A stretch of 64,000 bases of DNA, from the NCBI GenBank assembly GCA_964482235.1, contig CAYZWU010000009.1:1-64000 (forward strand). The letters run 5' to 3'. Shown in pieces: positions 36,781 to 45,763 of the stretch. This DNA comes from CAYZWU01 sp964482235 (GTDB lineage Bacteria > Planctomycetota > B15-G4 > CAYZWU01). The notes below the pieces were generated by a model. The model had not been told where the DNA came from. It was given only the letters and a program-made list of their open reading frames with translations, and ran no database searches. The position numbers were made by a program, and so were the translations under genes. Each line of letters begins with the position of its first letter. The first letter of the stretch is position 1.

Positions 36781-38163
36781 TCACTCCTCCTTGATGCACA
36801 TGATCCTTTTCCAGGCGCTCTCGCGGTCGAAGCCCGGAGAATGATAATGGTCGTGGCAGGCGGTGCAGTCGATCACCTTGCCGGGATAGGCTTCCTCGTC
36901 CACGCCGTGATCGCCTGCCGGTCCATGGCACGACTCGCATCCCACGTTGACCAGGTGCGGCGTCTCGTCCACGCTCCTGAAGGCGCCTCGATATCCGAAT
37001 CCCGTTACGTGGCAGGAGAGGCAGCCGGGATCGTAGTCCCGCCTGGCCTCGACCAGCGTCTTCAAGGCGTGGGCATGGGCTGAAGCGGCCCAGATCTCGT
37101 GGGTCTTCGGGTGGCACTCGCGGCACGACTCGCTTCCCATGAACGCCGCTCCGGTCGGGTGGTCCTTCCGCTCCACCATCTTTGCCATGAGGCCCTCGAT
37201 CTCGATCCGGTTGCGGTAGATCTCCTCGGCGAAGAGAACGGTCTCCGATTCCGGCAGGGTCGGATCGAGAGGCTCGGGACGGACCTTCGTCACGACGGCG
37301 CCTCTTTCCGGTCCCTCGTAGAGCAGCGAGGCCAGGCCCACGAACCGGCCGCGGTCGCCGGGAGTGACCACGGAGACGTCCCCTTCCTTGAGCCCGAAAT
37401 CCAGTACCTGCGGCTCCGAGTCGAAAGCGGCATAGATGACGAGGCAGGGGCCGGCGATCTTCTCCCTGAGATCGCGGGCTTCCTCCCGGTTGCCGCGCAT
37501 CAGCACCAGGGTCATCGCGCTTCCGCTCGAATCGTCGGGGATCGCGATCGCCTCCTCGGGCAGGAGGTACGAGGCTTCCTTCGGAAGTGAGGATCGAAGC
37601 GAGGGAGCGATGACGCCGAAGATGTTGAAGGCGAGGCTGCCGCGATCTTTCAAAGCGAGCCGTTTCCGGAACGGCAGCTCCGTTTCTCCGGGAAAGGACA
37701 CGTTGCTGAGAAGGAAGGGGAATCCTGCGATCTCGGCTGCGTCGCGAAGCCTGTCCAGGCCGAGAGACAGCTCCTCGGGACCGAGAGCCGCCGCGTCGTA
37801 TCCGATCTCGCCGAGGGCCATGAGAAGGGTCTCGTAGCGCAGGATGTCGAGAGCCGTCGTCCCCCCGCACAGCCCGCCGGCAGCCACGGTGAGGATCGAG
37901 CCGTTTTCGACGCCGGTATGAAGCGCCTCGATCAGGAACGCCCGGCGCCCGATGCCGCCGAGCATGCCCTTCGTGCAGCCGCACGGTTCGAGGATGCCGC
38001 GGTCCGCGCCGGTGAAGAGCACGATGTGGCGCTCGCTCACCGCCGCCGGGGCAGGCTGTTGCGGGAGGTCTTCCTCGTCCGGGGGAGCGGAGCAGGGAGC
38101 CAGCGCGACGGCGGTGCAGAACAGGAGAAGGAGGAAGGGAAGGCATCTTCTGAACGATCTCAC
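36781..38163 (-). CDS. Degenerate UshA-like phosphoesterase fused to a four-heme cytochrome c
   Basis: A 460-residue exported protein. GTG at 38163 overlaps the previous stop (GTGA), and a hydrophobic signal (CLPFLLLLFCTAVALAPCS) follows, possibly a lipoprotein. Residues 40-330 resemble 5'-nucleotidase/UshA enzymes, opening with GILEPCGCTKGMLGGIGRR, but the metal motifs are changed: GNHE reads GPEE and the GD motif reads GG. Four c-type heme motifs C-x-x-C-H follow, at C347, C381, C409 and C433, in a cytochrome c554-like pattern. Likely a periplasmic electron carrier or redox enzyme. It is between DUF1573 and sulfatase genes. Confidence 0.87.
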   Translation of the reverse strand: MRSFRRCLPFLLLLFCTAVALAPCSAPPDEEDLPQQPAPAAVSERHIVLFTGADRGILEPCGCTKGMLGGIGRRAFLIEALHTGVENGSILTVAAGGLCGGTTALDILRYETLLMALGEIGYDAAALGPEELSLGLDRLRDAAEIAGFPFLLSNVSFPGETELPFRKRLALKDRGSLAFNIFGVIAPSLRSSLPKEASYLLPEEAIAIPDDSSGSAMTLVLMRGNREEARDLREKIAGPCLVIYAAFDSEPQVLDFGLKEGDVSVVTPGDRGRFVGLASLLYEGPERGAVVTKVRPEPLDPTLPESETVLFAEEIYRNRIEIEGLMAKMVERKDHPTGAAFMGSESCRECHPKTHEIWAASAHAHALKTLVEARRDYDPGCLSCHVTGFGYRGAFRSVDETPHLVNVGCESCHGPAGDHGVDEEAYPGKVIDCTACHDHYHSPGFDRESAWKRIMCIKEE

Positions 38164-39311
38164 GGACTCTCCTTTTTTCCGTCGTCGGAAAGGCTGATCC
38201 ACCCCTTGAAGGGGATCTCCTTGCGCTTCAGGTCGGCATGGCTGCTGAGGATGACGATGCGGCCGCGAAAGAACCGCTTCCGGATCCCCGGCTTCACGCG
38301 CAGCGTGATCTTGTATCTCTTTCCGGCCTCCAGGACGTGCAGCCTCGCATCGAGAAACTCCCTGTCAGCCGATTCGAGGTTCACGTCCTCGATCTCGTAC
38401 GGCACCTCCGGATCGAGGTTGAAGATATCCACCTCGCCGTACGCTTCCTCGCCGTCCCTGAGCACGCCGAAGTTGATCGACTCGCCGCCCCCTGCCGTGA
38501 TGAAGGTGATCTCCGGCTCGACCTTGAGGGAGATTGGGATCTTGAGCGACCGGATCTTCTCGTTCTCGAGAGCAACGATGAGGAAGCAGGAGTGGCGGCC
38601 GTCGGGAGCGTTCCTGGCCACCGTCAGGTCGAGCTGCCACGTCGGGGCGGCCGCCTCCTTCATCTCCCTGTAACGGCACGAGAGAAAGGGCGGGAGCCCC
38701 GAAATACCGGTGATGCGGAACGGGCCGGCGCCGGTGGAGCGGATGATGAGCCGGGACTCGTGCTGCTTGCGGCACGAGACGCGCCCGAGGTCGAAGCGCC
38801 GCGGCTCGAGAATGAAAGCCGGGCGGACGTCGGCCGTGATCGGGAGGGCGAGGGTCGGCTCGGCCGGGTCCATGGCCGAGAAGTAGATCTGATGGGTCAC
38901 AATCCCGCTCGGGACGTGAGCCTGGAACTCGAGCTCGACGGTCACCGATTCGCCGGGTTTCATCGTGCAGATGGGCGGCTTGTCTCCCCGGCGGGGCGTT
39001 CTTGTTTTTCCGTTCGGCAGGGTGATGAGGGGGATGGCGCAGCCGCAGGTGAACCGGATCGCGCCGAGAGAGAAGGCCCGGTTCGATCCGTTCCGGAGAG
39101 TGATCCGCCGCATCACCACCTCGCCGCAGAGGATCGTACCGAGCTCGATCTTTTCCGGCGAGGCGACGAGAGAGGATCGCCGATCGCCTTCATCCGGCGA
39201 CGCTGCGGATGCGGGAACGGAAAGGACGACCGCCGCGAAAATCGTCAGGAGGCCTGCCGTCGACAGGTGAGAGAGTACTCCTTTGCCAGGTACAGGTCCG
39301 CTCATCGTCAT
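38160..39311 (-). CDS. Exported DUF1573 protein
   Basis: A 383-residue protein. ATG at 39311 is preceded by GAGGACGG; 39305 and 39326 are alternatives. A signal peptide (GLLTIFAAVVLSVPASA) is followed by repeated beta-sandwich (ASH/DUF1573-like) domains: KIELGTILCGEVVMRRITLR with the conserved cysteines in FTCGCAIPL, then RRFDLGRVSCRKQHES. Periplasmic or surface adaptor, function unknown. The stop overlaps the start of the cytochrome gene. Confidence 0.85.
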   Translation of the reverse strand: MTMSGPVPGKGVLSHLSTAGLLTIFAAVVLSVPASAASPDEGDRRSSLVASPEKIELGTILCGEVVMRRITLRNGSNRAFSLGAIRFTCGCAIPLITLPNGKTRTPRRGDKPPICTMKPGESVTVELEFQAHVPSGIVTHQIYFSAMDPAEPTLALPITADVRPAFILEPRRFDLGRVSCRKQHESRLIIRSTGAGPFRITGISGLPPFLSCRYREMKEAAAPTWQLDLTVARNAPDGRHSCFLIVALENEKIRSLKIPISLKVEPEITFITAGGGESINFGVLRDGEEAYGEVDIFNLDPEVPYEIEDVNLESADREFLDARLHVLEAGKRYKITLRVKPGIRKRFFRGRIVILSSHADLKRKEIPFKGWISLSDDGKKESP

Positions 39312-39417
39312 CGAGGCCGTCCTCATCCGGTTCCGTTCAAAGGTTCCGTTTTACCTCAACGTAGTTAACGACTCCGGGTTTTATTCTCTTCAAGAACCGG
39401 CCGATGTAAACATCGAA

Positions 39418-41097
39418 TCAGCCGTCCCGGTCGAGGGAGTCGCGGATCTTTTGATCCAGGTAGTCCGGAAGCTCGCCGTGGTGGTGCAGCAGCCTCTCCG
39501 CGGCCTGGAACAGATCGTCCTCCCTCTTCAGGGCGATCTTCAGATCGAGAAGAATCCGGCACGCCTCGGTCATGTGGTGGAAGTTCTCCTCGCGGTACGG
39601 CGACTCCGCTTCGGCGATCAGCTGCTCCAGCAGGCTCTCCGCCTGTTCGTTTCGCTCGAGTGCGATCAGAGCGCGTGCCGCCTTGAACAGGTTGTTCATC
39701 CTCCCCGAGGTGCCGAAGCCGGCTGACTCGTATCCGATCACGGCCTGCTCCAGGGCCTCGTCGTACCGCTGCTCGCGAAGAAAGGCGCCGCTGAGGCCGT
39801 TTCGGCCGCGCGGCGAGTCGGGGCGGGTCTCCACAAGGGCCTGCCAGAGGGATCGGCTGCTGATCCATTCCCGGCTCCTGTCGAAGGATTCCAGCATCAG
39901 GCAGGCCGATGCGGCGAGCAGGAAATAGCGGAGAAACCTGTTCAGCCTGGGCTTCGAAGCGGCAGCGGCGAAAAGACCGGCGGCAATAAGAGCGAAGCCG
40001 ACGAGGGGCACGTAGAGATACCTGTCGTTCACCAGGCTTCTCAGCGTGACGGCGATGCTGGATGTGGGGAACTGGGCGGCGGCAAGAAAAAGAACTCCCA
40101 GGGCCGGCAGCCTGAAGAAGCGGATCGCCGCCGCGGCCAGCACGAGGAGAAGGAGGTAGAGCGCCGCGCAGAGCACGACCAGGCTGCGAGGCACGTCGTC
40201 GAAGAAGCCGTTCTGGTAATCGAGGTTGTGGAACCAGGGACGGAAGATGAGGCCGATCTCGTAGAGGCATCCGTATCCCCCGTAGGCGACGCCGGAAAGC
40301 CTGTCCCCGCCGTGAGGGGCGACCTGGTGGATCGGTCCGTCCATCACATGGGAACGAAAGGCCATGAAGAGCAGGGCCGCCGCTACGGCGCCGCAGCCGC
40401 AGCAGAAGACCTTCCTGTTTCTCAGCCCGGGCAGTGCGGCCCATCCGATGAGGATGAACACCCCGGTCATCACGCCCGATTCCTTGGAGAGGCAGGAGAG
40501 AAGACAGAGAACGACCGCCAGAAAGGTTGGAACGACGAGGCCTGGCCTCCGATCGCAAGAGCCGGCCTGGGGCTCGCTGCGGCCGAAGGCAAGAAGCAGG
40601 GCGGCGAGGGAGAAGAGGGCGGACAGCAGGACGCCCCGGCTCGAGATCCAGGCCACCGATTCGACCTGGAGAGGGTGGACCGCGAACAGGGCGGCACCGA
40701 TGAACGCCGGTAGTATATTCGCTTCCGATCGGTTGACATGGGCGAGAAGCCGAAGGAGCAGCCACAGCACAAGGAGCGTGTTGACGATGTGGAGAGCGAC
40801 ACCTGTTACGTGGTGCAGGAGCGGTTGCCTGTTTCCCAGGCTCCGCTCGAGATGGAACGAGAGCGTGCAGAGAGGACGGTAGATGTCGGGATCAGGATCG
40901 GACGACGTGACGCGGGGATCGAGAAAGAGCGCCTTCCAGTCAATGGGGTCGTCGAGAAAGCTGTTGTTGAGGATGAACCGGTGGTCGTCGTAGACGAAGC
41001 CGGCCTGGAACGCCGGCCAGAAAGCGGCCACGACGAGCAGGGCCAGCCCGAGGCAGGCCGCGAGGAGATATTTCTTGCTCTTTACCGTCCGCTTCAC
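39418..41097 (-). CDS. TMTC/DUF1736-like membrane glycosyltransferase with TPR-like tail
   Basis: A 559-residue protein. GTG at 41097 overlaps the previous stop (GTGA). About ten membrane segments form a GT-C type fold opening with GFVYDDHRFILNN, then YRPLCTLSFHLE, HHVTGVALHIVNTLLV and ALFAVHPLQVESVAWISSRG. These are hallmarks of TMTC/DUF1736 proteins, which in eukaryotes O-mannosylate proteins. The last 130 residues are soluble helices of TPR type. The likely role is transfer of a sugar from a lipid donor to a periplasmic protein. It sits with GT9 and radical SAM genes. Confidence 0.82.
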   Translation of the reverse strand: MKRTVKSKKYLLAACLGLALLVVAAFWPAFQAGFVYDDHRFILNNSFLDDPIDWKALFLDPRVTSSDPDPDIYRPLCTLSFHLERSLGNRQPLLHHVTGVALHIVNTLLVLWLLLRLLAHVNRSEANILPAFIGAALFAVHPLQVESVAWISSRGVLLSALFSLAALLLAFGRSEPQAGSCDRRPGLVVPTFLAVVLCLLSCLSKESGVMTGVFILIGWAALPGLRNRKVFCCGCGAVAAALLFMAFRSHVMDGPIHQVAPHGGDRLSGVAYGGYGCLYEIGLIFRPWFHNLDYQNGFFDDVPRSLVVLCAALYLLLLVLAAAAIRFFRLPALGVLFLAAAQFPTSSIAVTLRSLVNDRYLYVPLVGFALIAAGLFAAAASKPRLNRFLRYFLLAASACLMLESFDRSREWISSRSLWQALVETRPDSPRGRNGLSGAFLREQRYDEALEQAVIGYESAGFGTSGRMNNLFKAARALIALERNEQAESLLEQLIAEAESPYREENFHHMTEACRILLDLKIALKREDDLFQAAERLLHHHGELPDYLDQKIRDSLDRDG

Positions 41098-42143
41098 AGG
41101 ATTCCCAGGGTGATGTCGAGTTCGCGATGGCAGTTCCACCAGCAGTTCGAGCAGAGGCTCGCCGCCGGCTGTGTCTTGAACTTGGGAGACTTGAAGACCT
41201 CCATGAGGTTCCCCGGCTGCCACGAATCAGCTTCCCCTTCCGTTGCCGCCGCCGGAACGCAGGGGTAGATCCGGTCCTCGGGATCGATCACGATCGAAGT
41301 CCGCGGTGCGGAGCACCTCGTTGGCATGCTTTTCCCGTCGAGGAAATCGCGGATTCCATCGAGGTAGGCCTGCGAGTTGTCGAGAAGGGGCGAAGCCGCC
41401 CGATCGAGCAAGCCGGCCGCGGCCGGCGCCATTCCCCTTTCAGCGGATCCGGATGGATGAACAGGGAGAAAGGAGCAGCCGTCCACGCCCTTCTCTTCAC
41501 CGAGCAGCAGGAGCCCGTGCGCCTCGGCGATGTTCCTTTCCGAAAGAGCCATGACGAACCGGACGCGCACGCCGGAGCCGACGGCTTCCCGCTGATGGAT
41601 CAGGGCGTCTGCTCCGGCAAGAGCCCTCTGAAAGGAGCCTGGACCGCGAATGTCGTCGTGAAGCCCCTCGCAGGCGCCGTCGATCGAGATGTTGATCGAA
41701 TCGAGGCCGAGCGTGCAGAGGCGGAGCGCCCTTTCCTCGGTGAGAAGGGTGCCGTTGGTGTTGAGATGGGTCACCATGCCGCGTTCCGAGGCCAGGCCGA
41801 TCGCTTCCTCGATTTCTTCATGAAGGAGGGGTTCTCCGCCGGTGAAGCCCACGGCATCGACCCTGGCGTCGGCCAGATCGGCCACGAGGGGGAGGAGCCG
41901 GGTCTGGTCTCCGGCCGCCCGGCCGTCTTTCGAGACCGCGTTGCAGAACGAGCATTTGAGGTTGCAGCGGCGGGTGGCGATCACCGTGGCCAGGATCGGC
42001 GCCGGACGGAAGCCGAGGCTGCCGTCGAACCGCGCCAGCAAGCCCTTCATCGCAACGGAAGCGAGACGGAGCGGCCGCGGCCGCTTGAGGACGAGACGTT
42101 TCAGGGCTTCCATGTGCGAACGTCTCAACAGGCTGCTCCTCAT
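41094..42143 (-). CDS. Radical SAM protein with SPASM-like C terminus
   Basis: A 349-residue protein from ATG 42143, which overlaps the previous stop (ATGA). The radical SAM cluster motif is TRRCNLKCSFCN (C-x3-C-x2-C), followed by GFTGGEPLL and the THLNTNGTLL strand. A C-terminal Cys group (RCSAPRT ... YPCVPA ... CSNCWWNC) would bind auxiliary iron-sulfur clusters as in SPASM/twitch proteins. The substrate is unknown; SPASM enzymes commonly modify peptides or sugars. Second of two adjacent radical SAM genes in the operon. Confidence 0.88.
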   Translation of the reverse strand: MRSSLLRRSHMEALKRLVLKRPRPLRLASVAMKGLLARFDGSLGFRPAPILATVIATRRCNLKCSFCNAVSKDGRAAGDQTRLLPLVADLADARVDAVGFTGGEPLLHEEIEEAIGLASERGMVTHLNTNGTLLTEERALRLCTLGLDSINISIDGACEGLHDDIRGPGSFQRALAGADALIHQREAVGSGVRVRFVMALSERNIAEAHGLLLLGEEKGVDGCSFLPVHPSGSAERGMAPAAAGLLDRAASPLLDNSQAYLDGIRDFLDGKSMPTRCSAPRTSIVIDPEDRIYPCVPAAATEGEADSWQPGNLMEVFKSPKFKTQPAASLCSNCWWNCHRELDITLGIL

Positions 42144-43222
42144 CGTCTGATCACCTGCCCCGCGATCTTGAACAACCGCGGACGCAGCAGGCTGCCGAGC
42201 ATGGACGGGTAGGCCTCGCAGGGAGTCCAGCATCCCGGACACTGTCCGGCGGCGATCTGTTTCCGGGTATTCTGCCACGCCGCGCTTCTCTGCATCAAGC
42301 GGAGGTCGAAACCGTGCTCCGCCACGTTCCCCAGGTTCCGCGGAAAGATCGTGCAGGGGAAGAGATCGAGGCCGGCATCGACGAAGATCGTAGCATCCAG
42401 AGCCCTGCAGGGGATCGGCGGCCTTTGCGTTGCCAGATATTCCGGCGCCAGGCCGGCATACGCTTTTTCCATCATGTTGATCAGCGAGCTGTTGCCGGGG
42501 CGGCTCACGACGGCTTCGTGCAGAAGCTCGCGGATCCTGTCGTGCGGCAGCGGAGCCGTCGAGTCCGGTCCGTAGTAATGGTCCGACGAGTGAGCCACGT
42601 TGAGGTGGATCTTGTGGATCCCCTCGAGCTCCAGGTCGCGGACGAGGTCCTGCATCGGAGTCGAGCTCGTTTGAAGGAGCTCGCCCGAGAGCGTGAGTCC
42701 GGGAACCACCTGAAGGCGGCCCTGCGAGGCAGACGCCATCTCGCTCAGGGCGAGCCAGGTGCGCCGGGCCCGCTCGAAGGCTCCCGCCATTCCTCTCACC
42801 CGATCGTGCGAGCTCTCGCCTCCGTCGAAGCTGACCGTGACGGCCATCCTCTCGAGACCGGCGCTCAAACCCTCATCGATGTCGCGGACTATCCGCTCCT
42901 GATGCTGACCTGACGTGGGAAAGTTCAGGAACGCCAGTCGGCTCTGGGTTCTCGCGATCATCCGGAAGATCTCGGCCACGTCGGTCCGCGAGAAGATCTC
43001 GCCGCCAGTGAGGTTGATCCACGAGAAACGGCTGTTCGTCTCGAAGAAACGCTCGAGCCGATCCAGCGACGGGGCGCGCGGATCCTCCTTCCGCCAGATG
43101 CCGCAGGGGGCGCACCTCAGCGGACAGGTTTCCGAAACCATCAGGGTGATCCGGAAGGGGGACTTCCGCCCAAGGTTCAGGAGGGCGATATCCTTCATGA
43201 GACCGAAAATTGGCCTGGTCAT
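42140..43222 (-). CDS. Radical SAM protein with SPASM-like C terminus
   Basis: A 360-residue protein from ATG 43222, overlapping the GT9 gene's stop; upstream open frame to 43846 is a shadow of GT9. Cluster motif SETCPLRCAPCGIW (C-x3-C-x2-C), then SWINLTGGEIF and a C-terminal group IPCRAL ... LFPCTIFPRNLG ... CPGCWTPCEAY for extra clusters. It is only distantly similar to its neighbour at 41094-42143. Substrate unknown. Start overlap implies translational coupling to the glycosyltransferase. Confidence 0.88.
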   Translation of the reverse strand: MTRPIFGLMKDIALLNLGRKSPFRITLMVSETCPLRCAPCGIWRKEDPRAPSLDRLERFFETNSRFSWINLTGGEIFSRTDVAEIFRMIARTQSRLAFLNFPTSGQHQERIVRDIDEGLSAGLERMAVTVSFDGGESSHDRVRGMAGAFERARRTWLALSEMASASQGRLQVVPGLTLSGELLQTSSTPMQDLVRDLELEGIHKIHLNVAHSSDHYYGPDSTAPLPHDRIRELLHEAVVSRPGNSSLINMMEKAYAGLAPEYLATQRPPIPCRALDATIFVDAGLDLFPCTIFPRNLGNVAEHGFDLRLMQRSAAWQNTRKQIAAGQCPGCWTPCEAYPSMLGSLLRPRLFKIAGQVIRR

Positions 43223-44418
43223 GACGAAACCGCCCTCCGTGCCGCCTCTCCCCTCTCCAGAGGCCGAAGCAGGTCGCCGGCAGCCGCCGCCACGGCGCCG
43301 TGGCGGATGTTGGTGATGCACGAGGGGATCCGGCACCGGCTCGTCTTGGCGTTGAGGTTCGTGATGCAGGGGGAGCAGGGAAGACGGCTGTAGAAGACAC
43401 GGGCCTTCTCGTTGATGGGGCCGTAGAGATCGGGGCTGTTGGGACCGTAGATGGCGATCAGCGGACGGTCCAGGGCGGAACCGATATGGGCCGGCGCCGT
43501 GTCGTTGGTGATCAGAAGATCGACGCGGGCCAGGAATTCGACGAATTCGAGCAGGTTGAACTCTCCCATGCTGCTCACGAAGGGAACCCGGCACTGCGCA
43601 GCGAACTCGTCGGCCAGGTGCTGCTCCGCCTCGATACCCGTGAGCACGATGCAGGCCCCGAACCTCTGATGGATGCTCTCGGCGACCCGGGCGAAGTGGG
43701 CCACGGGCCACCTCCTGGCAGGAAAGTTGTCCCCTGATCCGAGGTGGAGCGCCACGAGGGGGGATGTCCTGTCCGGCAGTCTGTCGAGGAAGCGTTCCAC
43801 CGATCGGGCGGCCTCGTCGCTGCGCGGTACCTCGAGCGAGGGGCACTCCGTCGTGTCGATGCCGGCCGATCGGACCACGTCGCTGAAGGTGCGCGTCATG
43901 TGCCTGTCCTTGCGATACGGCACCTTGACGTGATAGATCCAGCCGCGGGCCTGTCCCGGCGTCTCGAGCCCCACCATCTGCCTGGCTCCGGAGATCACGC
44001 CGAGAGAGGCGGAGATGCGAAGAAACTGCTCGAAGTCGAGATAGAGATCCGGCTTGAGCCGCCTGAGCTTGAAGGCCGCAAGGCCGAGGCTCCAGATGAT
44101 CGTGCCCAGGGAACGGGTCCTCAGGACGAGAACATCGTCGAGCAGGGGAAGAGAGCGAAGAAGTCCGGCATTCGATTCGGTGGTCAGGAAAACGATCCGG
44201 GTTCGCGGATGCGTGCGCTTCACCGCCCGGATCAACGGGAAGATCATGGCAAGGTTGCCCACACCCCAGAGCTTGACCATGACGATGGTCTTCACCGTCA
44301 CGGAACGGGCGGGCAGAAGAGCGGACAGGAGCCGTCTGAAAGAGGCGAGAATGCAGAGGAGCGGGATCCCGATCCAGCGATCCACCAATTTCAGGATTTC
44401 GATCACCCGTTCCGTCAC
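43219..44418 (-). CDS. Glycosyltransferase family 9 (heptosyltransferase-like)
   Basis: A 399-residue GT-B glycosyltransferase. GTG at 44418 is preferred because AAAGGAACGG lies 8 bases upstream; ATG 44436 is possible. Typical GT9 features: IVMVKLWGVGNLAMIFPLIR at the N-terminal half, HLGSGDNFPARRWP and the nucleotide-sugar site ITNDTAPAHIGSALDRPLIA. GT9 enzymes add heptoses or related sugars to lipid A core or other envelope glycans. First gene of the minus-strand cluster that continues through radical SAM and TMTC-like genes. Confidence 0.92.
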   Translation of the reverse strand: MTERVIEILKLVDRWIGIPLLCILASFRRLLSALLPARSVTVKTIVMVKLWGVGNLAMIFPLIRAVKRTHPRTRIVFLTTESNAGLLRSLPLLDDVLVLRTRSLGTIIWSLGLAAFKLRRLKPDLYLDFEQFLRISASLGVISGARQMVGLETPGQARGWIYHVKVPYRKDRHMTRTFSDVVRSAGIDTTECPSLEVPRSDEAARSVERFLDRLPDRTSPLVALHLGSGDNFPARRWPVAHFARVAESIHQRFGACIVLTGIEAEQHLADEFAAQCRVPFVSSMGEFNLLEFVEFLARVDLLITNDTAPAHIGSALDRPLIAIYGPNSPDLYGPINEKARVFYSRLPCSPCITNLNAKTSRCRIPSCITNIRHGAVAAAAGDLLRPLERGEAARRAVSS

Positions 44419-44545
44419 GAATCCGTTCCTTTGCATTACAAAGAAATCAGGCAGCCTACTGGAAAAGGGGGCGTCTGCCCCATAATACATGTAGCTCGTC
44501 GTCTCGCACGCGTAACTTGACAGACCGGTGACAAAGTCATTCGGC

Positions 44546-44652
44546 CCGAGATGCCCTCTTTCCTGCCCACTCGGCGTTGCCGAATTCTCAACGAATCCAT
44601 CGATTCGCCTGCGGTTCGGTGTCTTGATTCGGCGGAAAAGAGGGCATCTCGG
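44546..44652. repeat. Long inverted repeat A (16-base perfect arms)
   Basis: The arms CCGAGATGCCCTCTTT (44546-44561) and AAAGAGGGCATCTCGG (44637-44652) are perfectly complementary. The interior carries further pairing (GCCGAAT with ATTCGGC, and CGAATC with GATTCG), so the whole could fold as a branched structure. Confidence 0.85.
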
Positions 44653-44654
44653 AC

Positions 44655-44706
44655 TCGAAGCACTTTATCAACGGCCTGTCAACACGCTGTAGATAAAGTG
44701 CTTCGA
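44655..44706. repeat. Long inverted repeat B (15-base perfect arms)
   Basis: The arms TCGAAGCACTTTATC (44655-44669) and GATAAAGTGCTTCGA (44692-44706) are perfectly complementary around a 22-base loop. No T-run follows. It sits 86 bases upstream of the radical SAM start. Confidence 0.85.
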
Positions 44707-44791
44707 TGTAGATTTCAAGCTTCGCCCTGCCGCCTGTGGAGAATGATGCGCTATAGAGATATGATGACTCGTTGAAATGAAGGAGCAGGTC

Positions 44792-45763
44792 GTGAAAGAA
44801 AGCCGGACCATGCGCTGGCTCTGCAGTCTGGCGGCAAGGAGATACCTCCATCGCCCCGATCAGGCGGAGATCATCAGGATCAAGTATCCGACTTTCGGCG
44901 ACCTTCCGGCCGCTGCGCTCAACGAGGCGGCGTTCCGGATCGGCCTTTCCCGGTCGTTCCGCCTCACGGCCCTTAACGTCGAGCTGACGAACCGATGCAA
45001 CCTCAGCTGTTCGATCTGCCCGCGCCGTGAGCAGGGAGGCCGGCCCGAGTCGGACATGGACCTAGGCACCTTCAAGTCGATTCTCGACGCAACTCCTGGC
45101 CTGAGGATTCTGCTTCCCTATCAGTGGGGCGAGCCTCTTCTGAGTCCCGTTCTTCTGCCGGCCATCGAGTACGCGCACACGAAGGGCGTGCGGGTCATGC
45201 TGACAACGAACGGCACGCTTCTCGACAAGGAGATGTCGCGCGATCTTCTGCGCTCCGGTCTCGAGCGGCTGACCGTGTCGTTCGACGGTGACTTCCGGTC
45301 GCACTCGGCGATCCGAGGCGTGGATTCCGGGACCGTTTTCGACAACATCCGCCTGTTCCGCGAGCTCCGCGACAGCCTGTCGAGCCGATGCGCCCTCGAT
45401 GTGTCCATGGTGGTTGATGAAAAGACCGAGCCGTACATGAGGGAGTTCGAGCAGCTCTTCTCCGGCACGGCCGACAGGCTCCAGTTCGTTCCGCGCTTCA
45501 TCGAGGCGCCGCGCAGCAACGCCTGCCGCGAGCTCTGGCGCGGCGTTCTGGTGGTCCTTTCCAACGGCGATGTCACGGTCTGCTGCGCCGATCCCCTGGG
45601 CCGAGGCATCCTCGGAAACATCGCGGAGGCCATGCCGAGAGAGTGGTTCAACAGCCGGCAGATGCGCCTGTTCCGGAAACGGCACGTATCGGGGAACCTG
45701 CCGCCACTCTGTGCCGGCTGCAGCGAGTATCGCTCTCCTTCCGTGAGTCCGCGGTTTTCCTGA
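44792..45763 (+). CDS. Radical SAM/SPASM protein
   Basis: A 323-residue protein from GTG 44792, chosen because AAGGAG lies 6 bases upstream; ATG 44777 in the same frame lacks such a site. Cluster motif ELTNRCNLSCSICPRR (C-x3-C-x2-C), then LLPYQWGEPLL, a variant of the GGEP motif, and TTNGTLLDKEM. The C-terminal SPASM region has GDVTVCCADPLGRGILGN and LCAGCSEY. It resembles radical SAM proteins found beside envelope glycan genes. It diverges from the GT9 cluster across the palindromic region. Substrate unknown. Confidence 0.88.
   Translation: MKESRTMRWLCSLAARRYLHRPDQAEIIRIKYPTFGDLPAAALNEAAFRIGLSRSFRLTALNVELTNRCNLSCSICPRREQGGRPESDMDLGTFKSILDATPGLRILLPYQWGEPLLSPVLLPAIEYAHTKGVRVMLTTNGTLLDKEMSRDLLRSGLERLTVSFDGDFRSHSAIRGVDSGTVFDNIRLFRELRDSLSSRCALDVSMVVDEKTEPYMREFEQLFSGTADRLQFVPRFIEAPRSNACRELWRGVLVVLSNGDVTVCCADPLGRGILGNIAEAMPREWFNSRQMRLFRKRHVSGNLPPLCAGCSEYRSPSVSPRFS

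Larger units (their letters stand above)
44419..44791. other. Divergent intergenic region with two long inverted repeats
   Basis: No gene is supported between the divergent GT9 and radical SAM genes. Two adjacent inverted repeats fill 44546-44706 and are listed separately. Promoters for both genes should lie here. A TATAGA at 44752-44757 has no good -35. Confidence 0.6.

Noticed and set aside
43223..43846. N-terminal extension of the radical SAM frame at 42140
   Set aside because: It overlaps the GT9 gene out of frame; ATG 43222 in a stop-start overlap is the clear start.
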